From assembly GCA_964498125.1 (NCBI GenBank), contig CAZCGE010000025.1:1-64000 (forward strand): 64,000 bases of DNA, read 5' to 3'. This DNA comes from CAMDBL01 sp964498125 (lineage in GTDB: Bacteria > Pseudomonadota > Alphaproteobacteria > Rhizobiales > Hyphomicrobiaceae). Shown here one piece after another: positions 1 to 7,720 of the stretch. A program made the translations under genes and the position numbers. The notes beneath the pieces are model-generated. The model did not search any database, had not been told where the DNA came from, and saw only the letters and a program-made list of their open reading frames with translations. Position 1 is the stretch's first letter, and each line of letters begins with the position of its first letter.

Positions 1-16
1 TTCAGGCCACGGCCAG

Positions 17-151
17 GTAGGTTGGGTCGAGACCGCGCCGGGACGGCGTGGCTCGTGACCCACCATGTCTTGCGCGGGGGGTGTTGGGTTACGCGCGGAA
101 AATCCGTCTGCATTCTATCTCCAATGCATGGGCCGCGCTAACCCAACCTAC
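17..151. repeat. Imperfect inverted repeat, GTAGGTTGGGT family
   Basis: GTAGGTTGGGT at 17-27 is matched by its exact reverse complement ACCCAACCTAC at 141-151. The centre is GC-rich with no convincing coding frame. Elements of this look are common between genes in GC-rich proteobacteria. It lies downstream of the ORF6N gene, so it may act as a transcript end. Bases 152-233 show nothing else. Confidence 0.5.
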
Positions 152-233
152 GCGGCCTGCACGGCGGAGACCTTGGCCGAGATGACGATTGCACCCCGCC
201 AGCATTCATACCACGCGGCGCCGCAAGGGTGGA

Positions 234-1070
234 CTAGGCCTTCCCCAGTCGTTTGAGCACGGCCAGGAACCCGGCGACTTCTCCCCGTGTAATGGCCTGC
301 TCGGCTTCCAGCACCATCGCCAGCTTGCGCGCCAGTGTTCGCAACATGATCTCGTCGGCCTCAGCTCGTGTCTTGGCGGCCGTCGCCTTGGTCGCCTCGG
401 CCTCGGCGAGCAGCTTGGCTGCACGGGCGGCAATCTCCTCGTTCTCGAAGCCGGCTCGGCAGAGCTTGGCCCTGATGTGGTCGATCGATTCCCTCAAAAT
501 CGCCTGCGCCTCGTCCTGCAGCGAGCGTTGGTTGTCCTGATCGACCATGGCGTCCATCAGGCGCTCGATCATGCCTTGCAGGCGCTTGCTGAATGCACCC
601 CCGCCGTTGGTCATGCTGGAGCCCAGTCTGGCCGCGAACGGGCCAGTCCTGACGACCTCGCCGCGCCGGGCTCTGACGAACACCTCGACGACGTGCTGCA
701 TCACAGCTTTGGCGCGATCGCTGGAGAGGATACTGGCCGCCAGCACGACCCCGTGTTCCGTGAACACCCACGGCAGCGTGCGCCTGCCGCCCCAGCCCGA
801 ACTTGAGATCACAGTTTGTGATATCAAGTTGTCAAGTTCCACGGACGTGAGTTCGAAGGCCCAGCCGGCCGGGAATCGATCCTGATTGCGCTTGAAGGCC
901 TGGTTGAAGACCCTGGTTTCGACCTGGAACAGCGCGGCGAGATCGGAATCGAGCATGACCCGCTCGTCGCGCAGCTCGAGGATGGAGATCGGCGCTTGCT
1001 CGGGGGCAGATGGCCCACGTTCACGGCGCATCACCATCTCTTCGGGCAAAGCCAGGGCATCCGTTGGCAT
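234..1070 (-). CDS. ORF6N domain DNA-binding protein
   Basis: A 278-residue protein whose first third (LELRDERVMLDSDLAALFQV, then KRNQDRFP and FTEHGVVLAA) matches the ORF6N domain, a KilA-N-related DNA-binding module of phage and bacterial chromosomes. The remainder is helical, with an Ala/Glu-rich coiled-coil-like stretch (AAKLLAEAEATKATAAKTRA) before a short C-terminal helix. I chose the ATG giving MPTDALALPEE because the ORF6N alignment begins soon after it; an upstream in-frame start at 1163 would add 31 residues with no family resemblance. The upstream region is unusually AT-rich, with a dyad AATAGA-N6-TCTATT at 1165-1182 that might hold its promoter. No phage genes are nearby. The cellular role is unknown. 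Confidence 0.8.
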   Translation of the reverse strand: MPTDALALPEEMVMRRERGPSAPEQAPISILELRDERVMLDSDLAALFQVETRVFNQAFKRNQDRFPAGWAFELTSVELDNLISQTVISSSGWGGRRTLPWVFTEHGVVLAASILSSDRAKAVMQHVVEVFVRARRGEVVRTGPFAARLGSSMTNGGGAFSKRLQGMIERLMDAMVDQDNQRSLQDEAQAILRESIDHIRAKLCRAGFENEEIAARAAKLLAEAEATKATAAKTRAEADEIMLRTLARKLAMVLEAEQAITRGEVAGFLAVLKRLGKA

Positions 1071-1181
1071 CGCAGGGCTTCGGTACAGGCAACACGGCGC
1101 GGGATCGATGAGCTGGCCAACACAATCATGGCAAAACGCGCGTGTCAAACAAAAAGAGAACATTAATAGAACATAATCTAT

Positions 1182-1976
1182 TCAAGCGCGTCGCCCCACC
1201 GTCCCCGCCAGCGCCACGCCGGCCATCACGCTCAGCACCAGCACGATGGCGGGGCCGCCGGGGATGTCGGCGATCAGCGACAGCCACAACCCGGCGCAGG
1301 CGGCGAATGCCGCGACCAGCGCCGACAGGATGGCCATGCGCTCGGGCGTGTCGGAGAATGGCCGCGCCGCCACCGCCGGCATGATCAGCACGGCGATCAC
1401 CAGCAGCGCGCCGACGATCTTCATGGCGATGGCGATGGTGAGAGCCAGCAGCAGCGTGAAGGCGGTGCGCATCAGATCGCGGTTGATGCCTTCGGCGGCG
1501 GCCAGCTCGGCATGGATCGCCACCGCCAGCAGCGGCCGCCACAGCCACGCGAGGGCCGCGATAACGACGGCGCCGCCACCCCACACCCAGGCGATGTCGC
1601 TGAGGCTGACCGCGAAGATGTCGCCGAACAGGTAGCCCATCAGGTCGACCGAGGGGCCACGCACCAGGGCAGCGGCGATGACACCGATGGCCAGCGCCGC
1701 GTGCGCCAGCAGCCCGAGGATGGAATCGAGCGGCACCATCCGCTGCCGGCCGAGCAAGATCAGCAGCCCACTGACGGCCAGCGTCACGGCGAGCACGCTC
1801 AGCGTCATGTCGGTCTTCAGCAGCAGGCCGAGCGCCACGCCGATCAGGCCGGCCTGCGCGATCGTCTCGCCGATGTAGGCCATGCGGCTCCAAACCACGA
1901 AGCAGCCGAGCGGGGCGGCGAACAGCCCAAGGCCGATGCCGGCCGCCAGCGCGCGCAGGAAGAAGGGTTCCAGCAC
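1182..1976 (-). CDS. znuB: Zinc ABC transporter permease ZnuB
   Basis: A 264-residue hydrophobic protein of the ABC-3 metal permease family, with about eight membrane segments along its length (for example ILGLLAHAALAIGVIAAALV and IAIAMKIVGALLVIAVLIMP). In this family it forms the inner-membrane channel that imports Zn(II) delivered by the periplasmic protein ZnuA. The start is a GTG one base after the znuC stop, so the two are almost certainly translationally coupled in the operon zur-znuC-znuB. No ZnuA gene follows, so the binding protein must be encoded elsewhere. Length is normal for the family. Confidence 0.93.
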   Translation of the reverse strand: MLEPFFLRALAAGIGLGLFAAPLGCFVVWSRMAYIGETIAQAGLIGVALGLLLKTDMTLSVLAVTLAVSGLLILLGRQRMVPLDSILGLLAHAALAIGVIAAALVRGPSVDLMGYLFGDIFAVSLSDIAWVWGGGAVVIAALAWLWRPLLAVAIHAELAAAEGINRDLMRTAFTLLLALTIAIAMKIVGALLVIAVLIMPAVAARPFSDTPERMAILSALVAAFAACAGLWLSLIADIPGGPAIVLVLSVMAGVALAGTVGRRA

Positions 1977-1977
1977 G

Positions 1978-2850
1978 TCAGTGATCCGCCTTGGTGTGGA
2001 CGTGCGGGGTATCGGAGCCGTGTGGGGCGCCGTCGAGGTCGTGGCGGTGGTCGTGGTGATGCTGATAGACGCCGAAGGCCAGCGCCGCCTCCGTGCCGAA
2101 CAGGCGCACGTACTCGGGATGGCGCGCCACGGTGTGCGGCACGCCGGAGCAGCAGACGTGGCGGTTGAGGCAGATGACGCGATCGGACTGCGCCATGACG
2201 ACGTGCAGGTCGTGGCTGACCAGCAGCACGCCCAGGCCGCGATCGTTTCTCAGCCGGCCGATCAGAGTGTACAGCTCGGCCTCGCCGACGTAGTCGACGC
2301 CGCGCACCGGCTCGTCGAGCACCAGCAAATGCGGTTGGCGCAACAGGGCGCGCGCCAGCAGCACGCGCTGCAGCTCGCCGCCAGACAGCTGCGTCAGTTG
2401 TTGCCGCGCGACCGCCTGCGCACCGACCTCGGCGAGGACGCGGCCCGCCTCCTCGTCGGCGCCGCGCCGGCCAAGGGTGAGGAACCGCGACACCGTCAGC
2501 GGGATCGAAGGTTCGATGTCGAAGCGCTGTGGCACGTAGCCAATGCTGAGGCCTGGTGCACGTGCCACCTGCCCCGTATCCGGCCGCTCGAGCCCGAGCA
2601 GGACCTTGACCAGCGTCGTCTTGCCGGCGCCGTTCGGGCCGATCAGGGTAACGATCTCGCCGGCGCCGACATCGATGTCGATGGCCTCCAGCAGCCGGCG
2701 GCCATTGCGCACGACGCCGACACCGCGGGCGCCGAGCAGCGTGCCGCCGAGCGCGGGTGCTATTGGCGCCGGCGAAGTCGCGGCGGGCCCGTGGTGATGA
2801 TGGTCATGATCGCGGCACGCCAACCCGCTGTTCACAGCTTGTTCCCGCAT
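1978..2850 (-). CDS. znuC: Zinc ABC transporter ATPase ZnuC with His-rich ends
   Basis: A 290-residue ABC ATPase with Walker A GPNGAGKTT, signature LSGGELQRV, Walker B LLVLDEP and an H-loop histidine in LLVSHD. It energises zinc uptake with ZnuB. The start at 2850 (MREQAVNSG) has an AAGGA ribosome-binding site and follows zur by 29 bases. A longer frame upstream overlaps zur and is unlikely. Both termini are extra: an N-terminal HDHHHHG run near residue 15 and a C-terminal tail rich in His and Asp (HHHDHRHD, then HVHTKADH). Such tails are plausible cytoplasmic zinc-binding segments. The identification as ZnuC rests on the neighbours as well as the sequence. Confidence 0.93.
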   Translation of the reverse strand: MREQAVNSGLACRDHDHHHHGPAATSPAPIAPALGGTLLGARGVGVVRNGRRLLEAIDIDVGAGEIVTLIGPNGAGKTTLVKVLLGLERPDTGQVARAPGLSIGYVPQRFDIEPSIPLTVSRFLTLGRRGADEEAGRVLAEVGAQAVARQQLTQLSGGELQRVLLARALLRQPHLLVLDEPVRGVDYVGEAELYTLIGRLRNDRGLGVLLVSHDLHVVMAQSDRVICLNRHVCCSGVPHTVARHPEYVRLFGTEAALAFGVYQHHHDHRHDLDGAPHGSDTPHVHTKADH

Positions 2851-2879
2851 GCGCCTAGATTCCTTTCCAGTTCTCACGT

Positions 2880-3365
2880 TCAGGCGCAATGGCCGCACAA
2901 GCCATTGACCTCGACAATCGATGCCTCGGCGCGAAAACCAGCCCGTGTGGCTGCCGCTTCGATCGATCGCAGCACCGACTCGCCACCGACCTCGGCGATG
3001 CTGCCGCATTTTGCGCAATTGAGCACCACCTGCACGGAGCCGACCCCGTGCGCGGCGTGGCAGGCAAAGTAGGCGTTGCGGCTTTCCAGCCGGTGGACGA
3101 CGCCAGCTTCGCGCAAGGCGTCGAGGGCGCGGTAGACCGAGATCGGCGCCAGCCGCGTGCCCTTGTGCGCCAAACGGTCGAGTATCTCATAGGCGCCGAC
3201 GGCATTGTGGGAGGCGGCAATCTCCTCGAACACCAGGCGGCGAAGTTCGGTCAGCCGCACGTGCCTGGCGGCGAAAGCGGCCTGCGCCCGCTCCAGCGCA
3301 TCGGCCATGCACGGCATGTGATCGTGACCGGGCAGGGGAAAGGCGTGTCGGTGGGACAGCGGCAT
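2880..3365 (-). CDS. zur: Zinc uptake regulator Zur (Fur family)
   Basis: A 161-residue Fur-family repressor. The winged-helix part reads VRLTELRRLVFEEIAAS and APISVYRALDALREAGVV. Histidines and cysteines expected for metal sensing (HDHMPC near the N-terminus, YFACHAAHG) are followed by two CxxC pairs (CAKC and CGHC) for the structural zinc. Placement first in an operon with znuC and znuB makes Zur the best call over Fur, Mur or PerR. The start at 3365 (MPLSHRHAF) is preferred; a longer frame to 3527 would run through the presumed promoter. It should repress its own operon through the palindrome just upstream. Confidence 0.9.
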   Translation of the reverse strand: MPLSHRHAFPLPGHDHMPCMADALERAQAAFAARHVRLTELRRLVFEEIAASHNAVGAYEILDRLAHKGTRLAPISVYRALDALREAGVVHRLESRNAYFACHAAHGVGSVQVVLNCAKCGSIAEVGGESVLRSIEAAATRAGFRAEASIVEVNGLCGHCA

Positions 3366-3397
3366 GGCAAAGCCTCGCGGGCGAAGTTGGGCAACTA

Positions 3398-3416
3398 ATT
3401 GTAACACTGTTTCATT
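3398..3416. promoter_or_regulatory. Candidate Zur operator
   Basis: A 19-base imperfect palindrome, on the minus strand AATGAAACA-G-TGTTACAAT, with 7 of 9 arm positions matching. It is 32 bases upstream of the zur start, inside an AT-rich patch between zur and the divergent thiolase gene. Its 9-1-9 geometry is that of Fur-family boxes. Assignment to Zur is inferred from the adjacent gene. Confidence 0.55.
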
Positions 3417-3622
3417 GGTTGCCAATGCCCAAGCCGATGCCGCGGGACAGTGCGTCGGGGCCTGGACACTCAGGTGCTCGCAAGTGGAAAAACCGCGGGC
3501 CCGCGGGGTTAACCAGTATTTCGCCACCTTTCGGTGGTTTGAAGATCACCACAATGCGGCCATTGCATCCGTGTCGGGTAACGGGCGTGGCGTGCCCATG
3601 GTCACAAACAGGCATTAAATTC

Positions 3623-4792
3623 ATGCAGAGCGGGTCAAACTTCACCGCTTATGTCGTGGCGGCACGGCGCAGCGCGCTTGGTCGTGTCGGCGGACTGCAC
3701 CGCAATCGACGCATCGAGGACCTTGCCGCGCCGGTGCTGCGCGTCGCACTCGAGGATTGCGGCCTGACACCGGATCGTGTCGACGAGGTGATCATCGGCA
3801 ACGCCAGCGCGGGGGGCAATCCGGCGCGGCTGATCGCGCTGGCTGCTGGCATCCCTGAGTCCGTGGCCGCCTCCACCGTCGATCGGCAGTGCGGCTCGGG
3901 GCTCGACGCCATCCTCAACGCGGCCCGCCTGATCAGCCTCGGCGAAGCCAGTGTCATCGTTGCCGGTGGTGCTGAATCGTTGTCGACGGCGCCGTGGCGC
4001 ATCGCCAAGCCCAAGAGCCTGTATCAATTGCCGCACTTCATCGGCATCGAGGCAGCGACCACCGAGACCATGCCGGAGCTGCCGCAGTTCGAGGCGGTGG
4101 AGGATCTGGCCAAATCCCTGAACATCACGCGCCGGCAGCAGGATGCCTACGCCATCAAGTCGTTTCTCAAGGCGGTGACGGCGCGGGAGGACCGGCGCTT
4201 TGTCGGCGAGATCGTGCCACTCAAGGCCAATGCCGAGGAGGCGCGTGACCAGAGCGCCGTCGATCCCGACCCGGCGGAGTTCGAGGGTTTGCCGCCCTTC
4301 CAGCAGCCGGGCGGCACGCTGACATCGGGCAATACCAGCGCGCTGCACGACGGCGCGGCGATCGTCGTCATCGTCTCGCAGGCGGTCTGGGAGGAATTGG
4401 GCAAACCGCGCGCCCTGCGCATCGTCGCGGGTGCAACCCAAGGCGTGGCGCACGACGCGGAGGCGAGCGCGCCCATCGCCGCCGTCAACAAGCTCTACGG
4501 CCGGCTCAACGGCCAGACGCCGCGGGACATCGGCATATTCGAGGTCGGCGAGACGTCGGCGGCGCAGGCGATAGCGCTCGCCACTGCGCTGGGCCTCGAC
4601 GAGGGCCGTCTCAATCTGGATGGTGGGGCGATCGCGCGCGGGCACCCGCTCGGCGCCTCCGGTGCGGTGCTGGTGGTGCGCCTGTTCACGCGCATGGCGC
4701 GCGGCGACGCCACCGACCGCCTGCGCTATGGCGTGGCCGCGCAAGGCGCCTTGGGTGGCATGGGCCTGGCGGCGCTGTTCGAGGCGGTGTGA
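3623..4792 (+). CDS. Thiolase family protein lacking the second catalytic cysteine
   Basis: A 389-residue thiolase-fold protein, normal in length. The nucleophile is present as Cys90 in DRQCGSG, and the catalytic histidine in GGAIARGHPLGASGA. Two other signatures differ: the usual NEAFA motif reads EVGETSAAQA, and the C-terminal motif that normally carries the acid/base cysteine (CxGGG) reads QGALGGMG with no cysteine. Canonical thiolases need that cysteine for Claisen condensation or thiolysis, so this may be a divergent acyltransferase or hydrolase. The start ATG at 3623 gives MQSGSNFTAYVV, aligned with family N-termini; a longer open frame crosses the zur promoter. It converges on an acyl-CoA dehydrogenase gene, which suggests acyl-CoA metabolism. 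Confidence 0.85.
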   Translation: MQSGSNFTAYVVAARRSALGRVGGLHRNRRIEDLAAPVLRVALEDCGLTPDRVDEVIIGNASAGGNPARLIALAAGIPESVAASTVDRQCGSGLDAILNAARLISLGEASVIVAGGAESLSTAPWRIAKPKSLYQLPHFIGIEAATTETMPELPQFEAVEDLAKSLNITRRQQDAYAIKSFLKAVTAREDRRFVGEIVPLKANAEEARDQSAVDPDPAEFEGLPPFQQPGGTLTSGNTSALHDGAAIVVIVSQAVWEELGKPRALRIVAGATQGVAHDAEASAPIAAVNKLYGRLNGQTPRDIGIFEVGETSAAQAIALATALGLDEGRLNLDGGAIARGHPLGASGAVLVVRLFTRMARGDATDRLRYGVAAQGALGGMGLAALFEAV

Positions 4793-4807
4793 GTCATCGG
4801 CTCCGCC

Positions 4808-4907
4808 GTAGGGTGCAATAGCCCGCAGGGCGTATTGCACCAGCGGTGTCGCGATTCTGGCCGTGGCGGTGCAATACGCTCCGCTGCGCTGCGCTATTGC
4901 ACCCTAC
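4808..4907. repeat. Double-hairpin repeat, GTAGGGTGCAATAG family (copy 1)
   Basis: A 100-base element bounded by GTAGGGTGCAATAG and its inverse CTATTGCACCCTAC. Inside are two hairpins, each running from GGTGCAATA to TATTGCACC, separated by about 26 bases. It fills the gap between the convergent thiolase and acyl-CoA dehydrogenase genes and could form a terminator in both directions. Other copies lie at 12198-12232 (single hairpin) and 23151-23246 (double hairpin). Confidence 0.85.
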
Positions 4908-4918
4908 GGCCGCCGGGC

Positions 4919-6097
4919 TCACGCCATCGCCCGCCGCATTTCCCGCGCAATCACCAGCTGCTGGATCTGGGTGGTGCCCTCGTAGATGCGGAACAGCCTG
5001 ACGTCACGATAGATGCGCTCGATGGGATAGGCCGCCATGTAGCCGGCGCCACCGAAGATCTGCACGGCGCGATCGGCGACCCGGCCGACCATCTCGGATG
5101 CATACATCTTGCATGCCGCCGCCTGGATGACGATGGCCTCGCCGGCATCGAAATGGTTGGCCGCGTCGCGCACCATGGTCTCGGCGGCGTAGCACTCCGT
5201 CCAGCTGTCGGCGAGCATCGCCTGGATCAGCTGGAACGAGCCGATCGGCGCGCCAAACTGCTGGCGCTCGCCGGAATAGCGCATCGCTTCGTCGATCAGG
5301 CGGCGCGCCGTGCCGATGCAGACGGCGGCGATGTGCAGGCGGCCGCGGTCCAGTACCTTCATCGCCGTTTTGAAGCCCTGGCCGGGTTTGAGGCCGATGA
5401 TGCGGCTGGCCGGCACCTTCACATCCTCGAAGATGACGTCGGAGGTGAGCGTGCCGCGCTGCCCCATCTTGGCGTCTTTCTTGCCGAAGGAGACGCCCTT
5501 GGCGTCGGCGTCGACCAGGAACGCCGTGATGCCACCGGCGCCCTTGATGCTCGGGTCGGTGCGCGCCATCACAGTCAACAGGTTGGCGCGCCGCGCGTTG
5601 GTGATGAAGCGCTTGGTGCCGTTGAGAATGTAATGGTCGCCGTCCTTCTTGGCGGATGTCTGCAGTGAAGCGGCGTCCGAGCCCGAGCCTGGCTCGGTCA
5701 GGCAGAAGGATGAGACCAGATCGCCGGCGGCCAGCTTGGGCAGGAACGCGCGCTTCTGCTCCTCGGTGCCGTCGATCAGAATTCCCATGCTGCCGATGCC
5801 GATGGTGGTGCCGAATACGCCGCGGAACGCCGGGCAGGTCCAGCCCAGCTCCATGGCGAGATCCACTTCCTGCGAGGAGGACAGGCCGATACCACCGTAC
5901 TCAGCCGGTATGGTGATGCCGAACAGGCCGAGGTCTTTCAGCTCCTTGATGACGGCGGCCGGGACCTCGTCGCTGGCCTCCACCTCGGCCTCGAGCGGCA
6001 GCAGGCGCTCGCGCACGTAGCGCTGGACCGTGCTTTTCAGCGCGTCGAACGTCTCGGCATCGATGCCGGCAAGGCGGGGGCGGGCGGATACGGCCAT
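4919..6097 (-). CDS. Acyl-CoA dehydrogenase
   Basis: A 392-residue FAD-dependent acyl-CoA dehydrogenase, which oxidises an acyl-CoA to the 2-enoyl-CoA and passes electrons to ETF. Visible signatures are the FAD-contact segment CLTEPGSGSDAASL, YSGERQQFG, the C-terminal IFGGAGYMAAYPIERIYRD, and the catalytic-base region YEGTTQIQ, whose Glu is in the usual position for short- and medium-chain enzymes. Length is typical. The start MAVSARPRLAG at 6097 was chosen because upstream sequence is a dispersed repeat. Substrate chain length cannot be read from sequence. It converges on the thiolase gene. Confidence 0.92.
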   Translation of the reverse strand: MAVSARPRLAGIDAETFDALKSTVQRYVRERLLPLEAEVEASDEVPAAVIKELKDLGLFGITIPAEYGGIGLSSSQEVDLAMELGWTCPAFRGVFGTTIGIGSMGILIDGTEEQKRAFLPKLAAGDLVSSFCLTEPGSGSDAASLQTSAKKDGDHYILNGTKRFITNARRANLLTVMARTDPSIKGAGGITAFLVDADAKGVSFGKKDAKMGQRGTLTSDVIFEDVKVPASRIIGLKPGQGFKTAMKVLDRGRLHIAAVCIGTARRLIDEAMRYSGERQQFGAPIGSFQLIQAMLADSWTECYAAETMVRDAANHFDAGEAIVIQAAACKMYASEMVGRVADRAVQIFGGAGYMAAYPIERIYRDVRLFRIYEGTTQIQQLVIAREMRRAMA

Positions 6098-6186
6098 GGG
6101 CGGGACCTCGCAAGAGTGCCGCCCGGCACATGGAGTGCCGAGCGGCGTTGCTAGTGTTCTGGCGCCAACCGTTGATTCCCTACTTA

Positions 6187-6272
6187 CGTCATCCCGACGA
6201 AGGTCGGGACCCACGACACAAGACAACACGTGCGACGGCCTGTCGTGGGTGCCGGCCTTCGCCGGCATGACG
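6187..6272. repeat. Inverted repeat, CGTCATCCCG family
   Basis: CGTCATCCCGACGAAGGTCG at 6187 onward is mirrored by an arm ending CCGGCCTTCGCCGGCATGACG at 6272, with CCACGACA and TGTCGTGG facing each other inside. The arms are each about 32 bases and differ at a few positions. It lies upstream of the acyl-CoA dehydrogenase and of a divergently facing gene end. It resembles the larger hairpins at 25709-26224 in its CGTCAT ends. Confidence 0.8.
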
Positions 6273-6317
6273 AAGCAAGTGGGAACCAAGCGTTAGAGTC
6301 GGAACACTAGTGACGCA

Positions 6318-6992
6318 TCAGTTGGCCGCGAAGCAATAGACCTGTCCAGCGCCGCCGGAGGCCTTCAGCTGGTCGGCGCTGCAGCCGCGCGAGGGATGCG
6401 AGGCGTTCCAGGATTTCGACGGCGCGTCGTCGCGCAGGCCCATGCGGTCGTGATGGCCGACCATGGCCGCGCCTTCGCCGCCCTTGGTCCAGTTGCCGCA
6501 GGTCATGTCCTTGTCGGCCGCCGGGGCGCGGCCGTTCTCGTCCGAGCCGGTCAGGATGTCATGCTGGTTGACGAGGAACAGGCGGGTCATGTTGAGCTTG
6601 CCGTTCTCGGCCATCCCGGTCTCGCCGTTGATCTTGTTTTTCGCCGGGTCATGCAACTCGTCGACGCTGGCTGCGACCTGCACGCCGGCGGCGTTGACCC
6701 ACGGGCCCTTGCCGATCCGGTCACGCGCGTCGACCGCGGTGGCGCCACCCACGGCCTGAACGCTGAGATAGGCGCGCCAGGTCTTGGAACCGGCGCCAGC
6801 CTTGGCTGCCAGAGCCTGGCAGTGACTGTCGGCCCCGGCGATGCCACCATAATCGGCGCCCTTGGGCCCGCCGGTGCTGGTGATGAAGAAGGTCATATTG
6901 GGGAACTGCGGCGGCGGCTGCTGCGCCTGTAGTTCGCCGGTCAGCGCCACGGTCGCAAGGGCGAGCGCTGCCATTCCAAGAGTCTTTTGCAT
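6318..6992 (-). CDS. Secreted DUF1554-like (C-type lectin fold) protein
   Basis: A 224-residue protein with a cleavable signal peptide ending near ELQAQQ. The mature part starts with MTFFITSTGGPKGADYGG, followed by GADSHCQALAAKAG and SKTWRAYLS, the pattern of DUF1554 / collagen NC10-like proteins with a C-type lectin fold. The end has GCSADQLKASGGAGQVYCFA. Four cysteines (DSHCQ, DMTCGN, SRGCS, VYCFA) could form two disulfides. Function is not established for the family; binding to a surface glycan is only a possibility. It is a single gene facing away from the next gene, with no obvious operon partner. Confidence 0.75.
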   Translation of the reverse strand: MQKTLGMAALALATVALTGELQAQQPPPQFPNMTFFITSTGGPKGADYGGIAGADSHCQALAAKAGAGSKTWRAYLSVQAVGGATAVDARDRIGKGPWVNAAGVQVAASVDELHDPAKNKINGETGMAENGKLNMTRLFLVNQHDILTGSDENGRAPAADKDMTCGNWTKGGEGAAMVGHHDRMGLRDDAPSKSWNASHPSRGCSADQLKASGGAGQVYCFAAN

Positions 6993-7191
6993 GTTTCCTC
7001 CACGTCGGATGGTATGTTACGGGCAGGGGTTTATTGGGCCCCCGGGCAAGTATTGCACATTTGTCGGCGCACGCCAGGGCGTTCAGAACACAACGCGGAA
7101 ATGTAAAAGTTCGCCGCGTACCACGCTGGTGAGCGGGCTGCACTGCGCGTACTGTTTATTCTGTCAGCATCGATTCGCCATGGAGGCTCTC

Positions 7192-7632
7192 ATGACTTGG
7201 AGTACTCGGATCTGGCGTGCAGCGTCGCAGATGGTCTGTTTGGTCGTTGTCGGTGCGGGCGTTGGACTGGCGCTGGGATTGGATGCGGCCTGGTCCGCGG
7301 CACACGCGCAGAAATCCGGGCTCGACGGCACATGGAGCGGCGGCGGTCGCGTCATCTTTCCGTCAGGCGATACCGAGCAGGTACGTTGCCGGGCGACGTT
7401 CAAGCGGCAGTCCGGCGGCACCGTCGGCATGGTCGCCACCTGCGCCACGGCATCGATGCGGCTGGATCAGGTCGGCAAAGTTCAGCAGATTGCCGCCAAC
7501 GTTTATGCCGGGGAATTCCAGAATGCCGAATATGGCATCTCCGGTTCGATCCGGATCACGGTGCAGGACAGTCGGCTGGTCGCCTCGCTGGCCGCGGGTG
7601 GGGGCTCGGCGAAGCTGACGTTCAGTCGTTAG
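7192..7632 (+). CDS. Small exported protein, unknown function
   Basis: A 146-residue protein with an N-terminal signal sequence (hydrophobic core VCLVVVGAGVGLALGL, cleavage probably after AHA). The mature part begins SGLDGTWSGGG and looks like a small beta-rich domain with GDTEQVRCRATF and a conserved-looking Cys pair (RCRATF and VATCAT). I do not recognise a named family with confidence. A GGAGG ribosome-binding site at 7182-7186 sits 5 bases before the ATG at 7192, so that start was chosen over the ATG at 7180. It stands alone between the lectin-like gene and an amidohydrolase gene. Confidence 0.7.
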   Translation: MTWSTRIWRAASQMVCLVVVGAGVGLALGLDAAWSAAHAQKSGLDGTWSGGGRVIFPSGDTEQVRCRATFKRQSGGTVGMVATCATASMRLDQVGKVQQIAANVYAGEFQNAEYGISGSIRITVQDSRLVASLAAGGGSAKLTFSR

Positions 7633-7720
7633 CGGCGGCGTGAGTGCGGCCATGCTTGACGCGTTGATCGACGGGACGTACGGCTGACATCAGCCGCGCC
7701 GTCGACGGGGAGTTCATGCC

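Noticed and set aside
1165..1182. Phage repressor operator upstream of the ORF6N gene
   Set aside because: The dyad AATAGA-N6-TCTATT is short and AT-rich; no phage genes nearby; kept only as a remark.
1882..3072. A 396-codon plus-strand frame across znuC and zur
   Set aside because: The minus strand encodes clear ABC ATPase and Fur-family proteins; the plus frame is a shadow.
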